Notes: generated by a model not told the origin, from the letters alone. DNA of 12,909 nucleotides from an uncultured Oscillospiraceae bacterium (GCA_900549055.1 URNB01000057.1:1-12909); one strand, 5' to 3'. Positions 5,965 through 12,909 are shown, counted from the first letter of the stretch. Translations and numbers: made by a program.

Positions 5965-7707
5965 CTATTTAATTTTAAGCTCTGCTGTTTTTTGGAAGGT
6001 TTGCATATCTATTACCGCTATTTCCTTATCGGTCACGGCGTAAAAGAGCTTGCCTATATACAGCCCGCGGCAGGTGCCCCAGGTGCTGCCGTCGCCGCCC
6101 AGCGGAATTTCCGCTTTAAGCGCAAAGCCCGTGCTTTCAAGCGAGTATATAAGGTATTTCGTGCCCTTTTCATCATTATAGGGGAACGCAATAAGGTTTT
6201 TCTCAGCGTCGGCAAGTGTCGCTTTGTGATTTGTAAGCGCCTCTGAGTAGGTATTGCCTACCGCCGTTTTAAAGCTCTCGGTAACGTTTGCGGGGTTTGA
6301 AATATCAAAAAGTGATAATTTCATTCCGGTTACTGCGCCCGTGGTTTCATCGGCGCTTCTGCCCACGCCGAGCAATTTGCCCTCGCCGTAGGGGAAAAGA
6401 TAATCGGAAAAGCCCGGTATTTTAAGGCTGCCTATTATTTTGGGAGAAGTCGGGTCGCTTACATCCACGCTGAAAAGCGGGTCAACCTGACGGAAGGTGA
6501 CAAAGTAAGCCACATCCCCCATAAACCGCACCGAATACACTCTTTCGTTTTTCGCTATATTCTCTATTTTTCCGGTTTCCTTTAAATTGCCGTCCAGTAT
6601 AACAAGCGAGTTTTGAGTACCGCCGTTGGCTGATTCCTCTGTCAGCACAAAGCGGAAATGCCCTTTGTATTCGTCTATTGAAAACTGATTTAAAAGGTAG
6701 CCCTTTATCTCACCCGTCGCTTTAAGTTCAACCTTACCGTCGCTTATTTCAAAACGCGCTATTTGGGTCTTTTCGTCATAATAAGCAGAGGTCGCAATTA
6801 TATTATCGGTTGACGCATAAATACGGCTGAGTCCCCCGAAAACAGTTTTTGCCGATATATTCGCGCCGTCCTTTATATCATAGCCGCACACCACGGTATA
6901 GCTTGATTCCATACATTTATTATACATATAAATGCAGTCCGCCGCTATTTTTTCGGTCTTTTCGCCGCAGCCGACATACGGCACATAGGTTGAAGTATCG
7001 TCTTTTTTAATATTTTCGGTGTTCACACCGTAGCTTGATACAATATAAAGCTTACCGTTTATAAGCCGCGAATCGGCATAGCCGCCGCTTTGCTTACATT
7101 CGTTTACCTTTTTCGGCTTTTCGGGGTCTGTAACATCGTAAATTACCGCCGCCGTTTTATCGCTGTTCGGCGCGCGCCCCAAAAGCACCAGGCGGTTATC
7201 ACTTAAAAACATTTCGCTTGTGTTGAAATTTTCAAGCTTTATATCGTTTAACTGTTTGGGATTACCGCTGCCCGAATCGATTATTTTTACATAGGTGTAA
7301 AATGTGTAATCGCTTGAAAGAATGTAAATATATTTCCCGTCGGTCTTTACAATGTCCGCCTCATCAACGCCCTCTACCTGCGTTGTGGTTTTGCTGTAAT
7401 CGGCTTTGGCGGTTTTCGACGCACCGTTTGTTGTGGCGGACGTGTTGCTGTCTTCAATATATTCTGCTTTTTCGTTACGGCTGCTGCCTTTTGCCATACC
7501 GTCTTTCAAGCCGTAAAGAATATTTGTTTTAAGCTTTAGGCTGTTTATTTTGTTGTAAACCTCGTCATAGGTTTCCGCGCTCTTTAAATTTACGGCTGTT
7601 TTTTTATCCTCGTGCCGTTTTATCATACAGCCCGCGCCGATTGCAAGCGCCACGCAAAGCAGTGCTGCGGTAATGTTCTTTATCGCCGAATTTTTAGTGT
7701 TGCTCAT
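5965..7707 (-). CDS. Membrane-anchored beta-propeller domain protein
   Basis: A 580-residue protein. Residues 10-29 are a hydrophobic N-terminal segment that anchors or exports the rest. The stretch QVEGVDEADIVKTDGKYIYIL (110-130) is the signature at the start of the clostridial/archaeal 'beta-propeller domain-containing' family. It is followed by repeated short strand units typical of propellers (for example VVLLGRA-like, LYIVSSYG, YFVTF and VLDG segments) and by DVSDP/DISNP turns. The lipobox-like AGC (residues 25-27) lacks the Leu/Val normally at -3, so lipidation is doubtful. The function of this family is not established; a sensing or ligand-binding role outside the cell is plausible. 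It is last in the sigma-factor operon, 3 bases after the 86-residue gene, with AAAGGGG just upstream of ATG 7707. It is therefore probably controlled by the ECF sigma factor. Confidence 0.85.
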   Translation of the reverse strand: MSNTKNSAIKNITAALLCVALAIGAGCMIKRHEDKKTAVNLKSAETYDEVYNKINSLKLKTNILYGLKDGMAKGSSRNEKAEYIEDSNTSATTNGASKTAKADYSKTTTQVEGVDEADIVKTDGKYIYILSSDYTFYTYVKIIDSGSGNPKQLNDIKLENFNTSEMFLSDNRLVLLGRAPNSDKTAAVIYDVTDPEKPKKVNECKQSGGYADSRLINGKLYIVSSYGVNTENIKKDDTSTYVPYVGCGEKTEKIAADCIYMYNKCMESSYTVVCGYDIKDGANISAKTVFGGLSRIYASTDNIIATSAYYDEKTQIARFEISDGKVELKATGEIKGYLLNQFSIDEYKGHFRFVLTEESANGGTQNSLVILDGNLKETGKIENIAKNERVYSVRFMGDVAYFVTFRQVDPLFSVDVSDPTSPKIIGSLKIPGFSDYLFPYGEGKLLGVGRSADETTGAVTGMKLSLFDISNPANVTESFKTAVGNTYSEALTNHKATLADAEKNLIAFPYNDEKGTKYLIYSLESTGFALKAEIPLGGDGSTWGTCRGLYIGKLFYAVTDKEIAVIDMQTFQKTAELKIK

Positions 7708-7710
7708 AAA

Positions 7711-7971
7711 TCATACCCCTTTCTTTTTCTGTTCGATTTTCCAAAGCTCATCTATGCCCTTTAAACTGCTGGGAAATAAATAAACCGAGGTGTTTTGATA
7801 ATTATCATCTTCAATGTCTGCAATACGATTCCATTTTACCACCGTATAAAGCGCCGCCTTATATTGCACCGTGCCGCCGTCGTTATAGTTGATTTTCACG
7901 GGAATAAGAAATAAAATCAGTATAAACACAGCCGTAATTACCGCCGCTTTACGCAATTTCCGCTCCGACAT
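7711..7971 (-). CDS. Small single-span membrane protein, function unknown
   Basis: An 86-residue protein with a basic N-terminus (MSERKLRK), one hydrophobic span (about 9-25) and a polar exported part containing NYNDGGTVQYKAALYTVVKWNR (28-49). Similar small proteins with this 'DGGT-YKA-VVKW' pattern are, from memory, common as conserved hypotheticals in clostridia; no function is assigned. Its ATG begins one base after the TGA of the anti-sigma-like gene and its stop is 3 bases from the propeller start. It is therefore a tightly coupled middle gene of the operon and perhaps an accessory to anti-sigma or propeller function. The ribosome binding site is weak (GGGAAG), consistent with translation coupled to the gene before it. 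Confidence 0.75.
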   Translation of the reverse strand: MSERKLRKAAVITAVFILILFLIPVKINYNDGGTVQYKAALYTVVKWNRIADIEDDNYQNTSVYLFPSSLKGIDELWKIEQKKKGV

Positions 7972-7972
7972 A

Positions 7973-9067
7973 TCAATTACTTCCCACCGAGTGACTTACG
8001 CTGTAGCTTGCGGAATTACCCGAGCTTCCGCCGTCCGCAGGCTCTGAATAGTCATATTTATGCTTTATAGTTGTTTTGCAGTCCTTTTCAAGGTAGTTTA
8101 AAAATTTCTCCGCCGCGGGCTTACCTATATAAAACGCCTTGCCCGTATCTAAAATATTGGTGGTTAAATATCCGTCGCGGGTAACGGCGAGCGATATATT
8201 TTCATAGCCCAAAAGCTTTAAATCAATGGCTATATCCGCTGCCCTTTCAAAATTCATAGAGTCATAGTCCTTTACCGCTTTGGCTGCGGTGTCCGAAAAC
8301 AAAAGCTCCCATACCTTCGCTTTATCCACATTTGTATATTCAACGTCGCAAATAACTTTACCGTTTTTCATTTGCGTGCCGCCAAAGGAAACAAAGGTAA
8401 GGTTTTCTTTAAGGCTTAAATCATTCATAAACTGTCCCAGCGTTTCGGGCTTGTAGTGTGAGTTGCGGCAGACGTAGTATTTTCCGCCCGCATCGTATTT
8501 TACCGCCGCGGCGCACTCTGACGAAATACCCTTTATTTCATAAATTTCAACATTTGCGGCGTATTCGCTGTTTGTGTATTCATCTTTGCCCAGCACCGTA
8601 AGCCTTGTTATGCTGTTTCCTATTTTATCGGACGGAATCTGGCAGTTTGCCACACTGTACTCTGTACCGTTTATTTTTACTATGGGGAATTTTTCGGTGT
8701 TTGTTTTTTCATCCCATCTTTTAACATAAGCAATATAATTTTCCGATGATGTCGCGCTGTTTCCCTTGGCGGCTCCGTTTGTATTCGTGCCGTCGCTTTT
8801 TTCAATTGTGCTGTAATCGCCATCATAGTCTGCAACATTGCCGTCATATTCTTCATATGATTTATTGGGGATGGCGCTGTTTTTTATTTTGCCGCGCGGT
8901 ATCATCTTCACAGCGGCAAATGCTCCAACGGCTACTATTAAAAGGCACGCCGCCATAGCCGAATACCTTATAACAATGCCCTTTTTGCTCTTTATTCTGC
9001 CGTTTGCCCCGGTAATGTAGCTTTCGTCAATATCGCCTAAGGCGTTTAAAATATCCTTGTTCGTCAT
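7973..9067 (-). CDS. Membrane anti-sigma-like protein of the ECF operon
   Basis: A 364-residue protein. The N-terminus (DILNALGDIDESYI, 5-18) resembles the short cytoplasmic segment seen in many clostridial proteins encoded directly after ECF sigma genes. One transmembrane span follows (about 32-54), then a Ser/Thr/Asn/Gly-rich linker to about 110 and an exported domain of about 235 residues, ending in a Ser/Gly-rich tail. There is no recognisable zinc-binding anti-sigma HxxxCxxC motif. The start ATG overlaps the sigma stop as ATGA (9067-9064), the classic arrangement of a sigma and its regulator. Inference: the cytoplasmic segment holds the sigma factor at the membrane until the outer domain senses a signal. 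The assignment rests on synteny and layout rather than on a catalytic motif. Confidence 0.7.
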   Translation of the reverse strand: MTNKDILNALGDIDESYITGANGRIKSKKGIVIRYSAMAACLLIVAVGAFAAVKMIPRGKIKNSAIPNKSYEEYDGNVADYDGDYSTIEKSDGTNTNGAAKGNSATSSENYIAYVKRWDEKTNTEKFPIVKINGTEYSVANCQIPSDKIGNSITRLTVLGKDEYTNSEYAANVEIYEIKGISSECAAAVKYDAGGKYYVCRNSHYKPETLGQFMNDLSLKENLTFVSFGGTQMKNGKVICDVEYTNVDKAKVWELLFSDTAAKAVKDYDSMNFERAADIAIDLKLLGYENISLAVTRDGYLTTNILDTGKAFYIGKPAAEKFLNYLEKDCKTTIKHKYDYSEPADGGSSGNSASYSVSHSVGSN

Positions 9068-9624
9068 ACGTTAAAATCCTCCCTGCCGAGATATTCTCTC
9101 AGCGCGTTGCGCGTTCGCATAAGCGTTACCTTTACCTTGCTTTCGGAAAAGCCGGTTTCGGCGGCTATTTCGCTTATCGGGCGCATATACCAGTAGCGCT
9201 TTAAAAATATTGCACGCGCAGTCTCCTTTTGCGAGGAAAGAAAACGGTTGATAACAGCCGAAAGCATACGCGCGTCAACCGCCGCCTCGGTGCTGTGAGA
9301 TGAGGGCACGCAGTAATCAAGCTCGTCCAAAACGAGGGGAAGCTCGCCGCTGCCGCGTTTTTTCGCGTTGCTGCGTTCAATTCGGTTAAGAGCTATATTA
9401 CGCGTGATTTTTGCAAAATAAGCCCCAAGGCTTTTCGGCTTTTCCGGCGGTATTGCCTGCCACAGCTGAAACAGCGCGTCGCTTACCGTTTCCTCTGCGT
9501 CGTTGGGGTCCCCAAGTATATTAAATGCCAGCGCGTGGCAATACCCGCCGTATTTGCTTTCCGCCTCGGTTACTGCGCTTTCATCCCGCAGGGTGAAAAG
9601 CTCGGTAATTCTGCTATCTTCCAT
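9064..9624 (-). CDS. ECF-type RNA polymerase sigma factor
   Basis: A 186-residue protein with the two-domain layout of extracytoplasmic-function sigma factors. Region 2 is at about 25-90, with LGDPNDAEETVSDALFQLW matching the core-binding helix and the -10 recognition helix next to it. Region 4 is at about 120-180, with the helix-turn-helix ISEIAAETGFSESKVKVTLM (150-169) that reads the -35 element. The start ATG 9624 has a strong purine-rich site (AGGGGGGAAG) upstream. It overlaps the anti-sigma-like gene by 4 bases and leads a four-gene operon ending in a beta-propeller protein. A TGTAACC/TGTC pair at 9674-9648 is a candidate autoregulated promoter. The signal it answers is not visible; a cell-envelope or surface cue is suggested by the exported partners. 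Confidence 0.9.
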   Translation of the reverse strand: MEDSRITELFTLRDESAVTEAESKYGGYCHALAFNILGDPNDAEETVSDALFQLWQAIPPEKPKSLGAYFAKITRNIALNRIERSNAKKRGSGELPLVLDELDYCVPSSHSTEAAVDARMLSAVINRFLSSQKETARAIFLKRYWYMRPISEIAAETGFSESKVKVTLMRTRNALREYLGREDFNV

Positions 9625-9647
9625 TTTTCTTCCCCCTCATCTGTAAA

Positions 9648-9674
9648 GACAGGAAATTTTAACCACAGGTTACA
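9648..9674 (-). promoter_or_regulatory. Candidate autoregulated ECF promoter
   Basis: On the minus strand TGTAACC (9674-9668) and TGTC (9651-9648) are separated by 16 bases. ECF sigma factors generally recognise an AAC-containing -35 and a CGTC/TGTC-like -10 at this spacing. The site lies 24 bases before the sigma start codon, leaving room for the AGGGGGG ribosome binding site. The pattern is visible; its use by this sigma factor is inference. Confidence 0.5.
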
Positions 9675-9872
9675 TTTTTATAATTACATTTTAAAATTGT
9701 TTTCTTAATTTTTCAAGCGCGGATTTTTATCCGCCGAAGGACTTGATAAAGTTCTTGATTTGCGGTAAGATAATAAGTAAGAAAATAAGCTACATATCGG
9801 AATCATTTGCAAGCGTTTTTATTACAGTAAACCGCTAAACGCAAAGTTGAGAGATACTAAAGAAAGCGATTA

Positions 9873-9901
9873 TTGAAATGTTTTCAGACACACCGTATAA
9901 T
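9873..9901 (+). promoter_or_regulatory. Sigma-A-type promoter of the XRE regulator gene
   Basis: TTGAAA (9873-9878) and TATAAT (9896-9901) are 17 bases apart, 5/6 and 6/6 matches to consensus. AAGGGG (9911-9916) then precedes ATG 9926, giving a leader of about 20 bases. Confidence 0.8.
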
Positions 9902-9925
9902 ACACACAGAAAGGGGAAATGAAAA

Positions 9926-11026
9926 ATGACCGATTTCGGAAAACGCCTTAAAACCTTAAGAAAATCCGTCGATATTACACAAGAGCAGCTGGCGGACGCA
10001 TTGGGCATTTCATATCAAGCGGTTTCAAAATGGGAGACCGGTTCGGGGCTTCCCGATATTTCTCTTCTGCCCGGAATTGCAGAGTTTTTCGGTGTGAGTA
10101 CCGACTGGCTGTTAGGAATAAAAACAGATAACGCAGACGAAAAAATAAATGCCGTACTTGAGGAAGTATTTCACTTAAAGCATATTGCGAAAGCCAAGGA
10201 AGGCATTGCACTTTTGGAAAAAGCGCTTAAAGCATATCCTAACAATCACAAGCTGCTTGCCGAGTGGGCAGAGCTTAAGGTGCAAACCTTTGACCAAAAT
10301 TGCGAAAATGAGCAATGGCTTGAATCGATTGAAGATAAAGTAAATATTGTTTTAAGGGACAGCTCCGACGATTATATCCGCTACAAAGCAAAATCGGCAC
10401 TCACGTTTGCTTATTCTTTTTGCGGAAAGCGAAATAAAGCTGAAGCGCTTGCAAATTCGTTTCCGGACGAAAATTATTCAAGAACCGAAATGCTTTCAAT
10501 GATTTCTCCGGCCCGGGAAAGAATAAAATACAAACAGAAATGTATCTGTTGTGATTTTGAAAAATTGTTTGTCGATATTTTGAGTATTGCAAAGCATTAT
10601 TACTGCTTTGCCAACCCTAAAGAAACAATACCGATTTGTAAAATCGCATTAAGAATTATCCGTACAGTCGGCAACGAGGGCTTTTTAATCGATTATGCGG
10701 CGGAAGCATACAGTGACCTTGCCAATGCTTACGCCAAGCTTAAAAATAAGGATGGCACAATTAAAAATGTCAAATTGGCGTTTGACGAATGGCAGCGATT
10801 AGACGAAATTTCCGAAAGCGGCGATTATTTTTATGAATCACCGTTATTAAAAGGCGAAGTGTTTAACAGAAGTAAAATAACTTATTCGACACCGCTTTCC
10901 GCAACACAAAATTATCTGCAAAAATTAAAGCAAATGCGTTCATACGATTGGCTTAAAAGCGACCCGGAATTTGCAGCCCTGCTTGATGAATTAAAAACAA
11001 AATCCATTAGCTTTCAGCCCGACTGA
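9926..11026 (+). CDS. XRE-family transcriptional regulator with helical-repeat C-terminus
   Basis: A 366-residue protein. Residues 5-64 form a Cro/C1-type helix-turn-helix (TQEQLADALGISYQAVSKWE, then LLPGIAEFFGVSTDWLLG), the DNA-binding head. Residues 75-360 are rich in helices with paired hydrophobic/aromatic positions and Ala-rich stretches (for example EGIALLEKALKAYPNN and YSDLANAYAKLKNKDGTI), consistent with TPR-like repeats that bind a peptide or partner. The layout recalls peptide-responsive regulators, but no peptide gene is visible nearby. It has its own promoter and strong ribosome binding site, is divergent from the sigma operon and lies 69 bases before an AraC-type gene. Base composition looks more A+T-rich than the hydrogenase region. 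Target genes are unknown. Confidence 0.85.
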   Translation: MTDFGKRLKTLRKSVDITQEQLADALGISYQAVSKWETGSGLPDISLLPGIAEFFGVSTDWLLGIKTDNADEKINAVLEEVFHLKHIAKAKEGIALLEKALKAYPNNHKLLAEWAELKVQTFDQNCENEQWLESIEDKVNIVLRDSSDDYIRYKAKSALTFAYSFCGKRNKAEALANSFPDENYSRTEMLSMISPARERIKYKQKCICCDFEKLFVDILSIAKHYYCFANPKETIPICKIALRIIRTVGNEGFLIDYAAEAYSDLANAYAKLKNKDGTIKNVKLAFDEWQRLDEISESGDYFYESPLLKGEVFNRSKITYSTPLSATQNYLQKLKQMRSYDWLKSDPEFAALLDELKTKSISFQPD

Positions 11027-11095
11027 ACTCGGCACGGAATGTCGGGCAATGTGATACGCCTTTTGATAGAATGAAGGAAGACAGGGAGGGAAAAT

Positions 11096-12019
11096 ATGGA
11101 CCGGGTTATCGGAATGCAAAAGGCTATCGACTATATTGAAGATCATTTAACAGAAACGATTGATTATGAGTCGGTAGCGGCACAATGCTATTCGTCAAGC
11201 TATCACTTTCAACGAATATTCGGTATTCTTTGCGGATTTACCGTCGGTGAGTATATACGTAACCGCAGGCTGTCACTTGCCGGAACAGAGCTTGCCGCCG
11301 GCGACGCAAAGGTTATTGATGTTGCACTTAAATACGGCTATGAAAGTCCGGACAGCTTTGCCAAAGCATTCAAAAGATTTCACGGTATATTGCCGTCACA
11401 GGCAAAAAGTAACGGCAGTATGCTGAAGTCCTATTCCCGTCTTGCCTTAAAAATTTCTTTGGAGGGCGCAAAACCTATGAATTACAGAATTGAAAAGAAA
11501 CCCGAAATGATTTTGACGGGCTACAAGGCGCATTTTACCGGTGTACCCTACGGTAAAGACAGAGAAAAACAAGAGGGTAGATTATTTGAAACGACAAGAG
11601 GAAAGCAATGGCTATTGAGAGGAGCGAAAGGCGCGTCGGGTGAAACCGGAACGGACATTTGCCTTATCACTAACGTTGATGACGAGGGTTATGATTTTTA
11701 TTATGCGGCCGAGCTTGAAAAATACGAGCGGGATAATATGTACAATAAAGAGGTTACGGGGTTTGAATATATGGAAGCCTTCGGATTTGAAAACATTATT
11801 GTTCCGGAACAGACATATGCCGTATTCACAACCGAAAATCAACCGTATCCGGTTTCCGATTATATGGACATAAGAAAACGCATTGTATCGGAATGGTTAC
11901 CCGCAACTGATTTTGAAATCGCAAATGCACCTGAAATTTCGGTATACCATTGGTTTCCTAAAAACAAAAGAGAAAAAAGATTTATTGAAATTTGGTTGCC
12001 GATAGAAAAGGCAAAATAA
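11096..12019 (+). CDS. AraC-family regulator with GyrI-like effector-binding domain
   Basis: A 307-residue protein. The N-terminal half (8-105) contains the two AraC helix-turn-helices: VAAQCYSSSYHFQRIF (28-42 region) and VALKYGYESPDSFAKAFKRF (76-95), the latter being the conserved second motif. Residues 128-304 form a GyrI/Rob/BmrR-type small-molecule binding domain, with the typical ends MNYRIEKKPEMILTGYKA and FIEIWLPI. Such proteins activate genes for drug or antibiotic responses after binding lipophilic ligands. The start ATG 11096 follows GGGAGGG (11084-11090). No exporter or resistance gene is adjacent in the window, so the regulon lies elsewhere or upstream regulation is local. It may be cotranscribed with the XRE gene; no separate promoter could be defended. 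Confidence 0.88.
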   Translation: MDRVIGMQKAIDYIEDHLTETIDYESVAAQCYSSSYHFQRIFGILCGFTVGEYIRNRRLSLAGTELAAGDAKVIDVALKYGYESPDSFAKAFKRFHGILPSQAKSNGSMLKSYSRLALKISLEGAKPMNYRIEKKPEMILTGYKAHFTGVPYGKDREKQEGRLFETTRGKQWLLRGAKGASGETGTDICLITNVDDEGYDFYYAAELEKYERDNMYNKEVTGFEYMEAFGFENIIVPEQTYAVFTTENQPYPVSDYMDIRKRIVSEWLPATDFEIANAPEISVYHWFPKNKREKRFIEIWLPIEKAK

Positions 12020-12024
12020 TTCTT

Positions 12025-12065
12025 ATGCCGCCTGTGTTATGCAGGCGGCATTTCAAGCGTTTTTT
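12025..12065 (+). terminator. Rho-independent terminator after the AraC-type gene
   Basis: ATGCCGCCTG (12025-12034) pairs perfectly with CAGGCGGCAT (12042-12051) around a 7-base loop. TTT follows at once and T6 a little later (12060-12065). It lies between the convergent AraC-type and sigK genes, so the stem may stop transcription from both sides, although the T-run favours the plus strand. Confidence 0.85.
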
Positions 12066-12075
12066 CGTATTCGGA

Positions 12076-12765
12076 TTAAAACTGTTTGCGCAGCTTCTCA
12101 AGCGCTGATTTTTCAATGCGGGAAACATAGCTTCTTGAAATATTCAGCTTTTTGGCAATTTCCCTTTGAGTCAGCTCCTCTCTGCCGCAAAGTCCGTAGC
12201 GCATTTCTATTATAAGCCGCTCCCGCTCGGTCAAACAAACCGGCAATATTACCCGCAGCTTTTCCACCTTTATTTTTGTATCAATTTCATCGGCAATATC
12301 GCTTTTATCGGCAATAACGTCTATAAGCGTCAGCGTGTTACCGTCCTTATCGGTATCAATCGGGTCGCTTATAAAAACATCCTGCGCGGTTTTTTTCTGA
12401 TTGCGGAAAAACATAAGTATTTCGTTTTCAATACAGCGGGAGGCGTATGTGGCAAGGTGTATGCCCTTATCGGTATTAAAGGTAGATACCGCCTTTATAA
12501 GCCCTATTGTGCCTATTGAAATCATATCGTCCTGGTCGGCGCCGGTGTTGTAATATTTTTTTACTATATGCGCCACCAGCCGCAAATTGTGCTCTATAAG
12601 CTCGTTTCGCGCGTCATCATCCCCGTTCCGGCTTTTTTCAAGCAGCTCCGCCTCGCGCTCGGCGGAGAGCGGCGGCGGAAAAGCCCCTGCGCCTTTAACA
12701 TGCAGCGCAAAATAATAAACGGCTGAGGCAATCTTCATTAACAGACTGAAAAACAAAACTGACAC
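12076..12765 (-). CDS. sigK: Sporulation RNA polymerase sigma factor sigma-K (with pro-sequence)
   Basis: A 229-residue protein. Residues 1-22 are hydrophobic and precede HVKGAGAFPPPLS, matching the membrane-bound pro-sequence of pro-sigma-K, which is cut off during sporulation. The core follows: NELIEHNLRLVAHIVKKYYN (55-73), the region 2 helix DDMISIGTIGLIKAV (79-93), LATYASRCIENEIL (104-117) and region 4 with QREIAKKLNISRSYVSRIEK (200-219). Sigma-K drives late mother-cell genes for coat and spore maturation. The start is GTG 12765, with AAGGA six bases upstream; starting at the internal ATG 12738 would remove part of the pro-sequence. The gene is intact, not split by a skin-type element. 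Its ribosome binding site lies within a 14-bp inverted repeat, hinting at control of translation. Confidence 0.92.
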   Translation of the reverse strand: MSVLFFSLLMKIASAVYYFALHVKGAGAFPPPLSAEREAELLEKSRNGDDDARNELIEHNLRLVAHIVKKYYNTGADQDDMISIGTIGLIKAVSTFNTDKGIHLATYASRCIENEILMFFRNQKKTAQDVFISDPIDTDKDGNTLTLIDVIADKSDIADEIDTKIKVEKLRVILPVCLTERERLIIEMRYGLCGREELTQREIAKKLNISRSYVSRIEKSALEKLRKQF

Positions 12766-12766
12766 A

Positions 12767-12803
12767 CCCTTTCCTTCATAATAAAAATATATGAAGGAAA
12801 GGG
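12767..12803 (-). repeat. Perfect 14-bp inverted repeat covering the sigK ribosome binding site
   Basis: CCCTTTCCTTCATA (12767-12780) is the exact reverse complement of TATGAAGGAAAGGG (12790-12803), with a 9-base A+T loop. In the sigK transcript the arm next to the gene contains AAGGAAAGGG, the Shine-Dalgarno region, and ends two bases before GTG. No T-run follows on either strand, so a terminator is unlikely. Candidate roles are a translation-blocking hairpin or a protein operator. Confidence 0.75.
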
Positions 12804-12849
12804 CTTGCCAGTTTACTTAAAACAGTCCTGTATTGTTATTTAATGCCTG

Positions 12850-12909
12850 CTGAGCAATTCAAAAGTACCTTAACCCGAGCATGTTGGTGTAAACTTTTGA
12901 ATTGTTCAG
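12850..12909. repeat. Long inverted repeat ending exactly at the window edge
   Basis: CTGAGCAATTCAAAAGT (12850-12866) and ACTTTTGAATTGTTCAG (12893-12909) are reverse complements with one difference out of 17, which would be a G-U pair in RNA. They enclose 26 bases. The right arm stops at the last base of the sequence, suggesting the assembly broke at a repeat. It may be a mobile-element end, a palindromic repeat family or a hairpin serving an unseen gene. No T-run marks it as a terminator. Confidence 0.65.

Larger units (their letters stand above)
9625..9925. other. Divergent intergenic region between the sigma operon and the XRE gene
   Basis: This 301-base gap holds the candidate ECF promoter (9648-9674, minus) and the XRE promoter (9873-9901, plus). 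Between them lies an A+T-rich stretch and an imperfect palindrome: TCAAG (9713-9717), GCGGAT (9719-9724), a TTTT loop, ATCCGC (9729-9734) and CTTGA (9742-9746). A direct repeat CTTGAT occurs near 9742 and 9754. No convincing gene or RNA was seen. Confidence 0.6.

Noticed and set aside
7618..7636. A lipoprotein signal (AGC) in the beta-propeller protein.
   Set aside because: The -3 position is Gly rather than Leu/Val/Ile and the match is otherwise weak; a plain membrane anchor fits better.
11017..11047. GCCCGAC/GTCGGGC inverted repeat at the end of the XRE gene as a terminator.
   Set aside because: The 7-bp stem has a 17-base loop, overlaps the stop codon and is not followed by a T-run, so termination cannot be supported.
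12076..12765. A skin-type element or split sigK gene.
   Set aside because: The reading frame is continuous from the pro-sequence to region 4 with no insertion or recombinase gene.
1..12909. CRISPR arrays, tRNA or rRNA genes, transposase genes.
   Set aside because: No regularly spaced repeats, cloverleaf-like segments, rRNA-like blocks or transposase motifs were seen on either strand.

Overview
The window looks like one end of a contig from an anaerobic, spore-forming, gut-type Clostridia bacterium (Oscillospiraceae/Ruminococcaceae-like; this placement is inference). The evidence is two [FeFe]-hydrogenases, a cohesin-type surface protein, an ECF sigma/anti-sigma operon, an intact sporulation sigma-K gene, and strong AGGAGG-type ribosome binding sites. 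Bases 1 to about 640 differ sharply in codon choice from everything after them. They use only AAG for Lys, only CGC for Arg and no ATA, while the rest uses AAA, AGA and ATA freely. The switch falls inside the first hydrogenase gene, so the left end may belong to another genome (assembly chimera) or be a recombinant segment.

Left third (1-4502, + strand): the tail of an unknown gene, then a hydrogenase signalling cassette. It holds a putative sensory [FeFe]-hydrogenase with Fe-S and PAS domains (hydS-like), a SpoIIE/PP2C-type phosphatase overlapping it by 8 bases and carrying an unassigned C-terminal domain, and a group B-type [FeFe]-hydrogenase. A clear terminator closes the cassette. The arrangement suggests that H2 or redox state read at an H-cluster is passed through PAS to a protein phosphatase, with a second hydrogenase as effector or partner.

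Middle (4503-9925, mostly - strand): a broken sugar O-acetyltransferase remnant; a cohesin-type surface protein interrupted by one in-frame TAA, with a near-consensus housekeeping promoter; and a four-gene operon (ECF sigma factor, membrane anti-sigma-like protein, 86-residue membrane protein, beta-propeller surface protein). A candidate ECF promoter (TGTAACC, 16 bases, TGTC) precedes the sigma gene, fitting autoregulation.

Right third (9926-12909): an XRE-type regulator with a helical-repeat C-terminus and an AraC-type regulator with a GyrI-like effector domain on +, a terminator, then sigK on -. The sigK ribosome binding site lies inside a 14-bp perfect inverted repeat. The contig stops exactly at the end of a second long inverted repeat (17 bp arms, one mismatch).

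No rRNA, tRNA, CRISPR array or transposase gene was seen.
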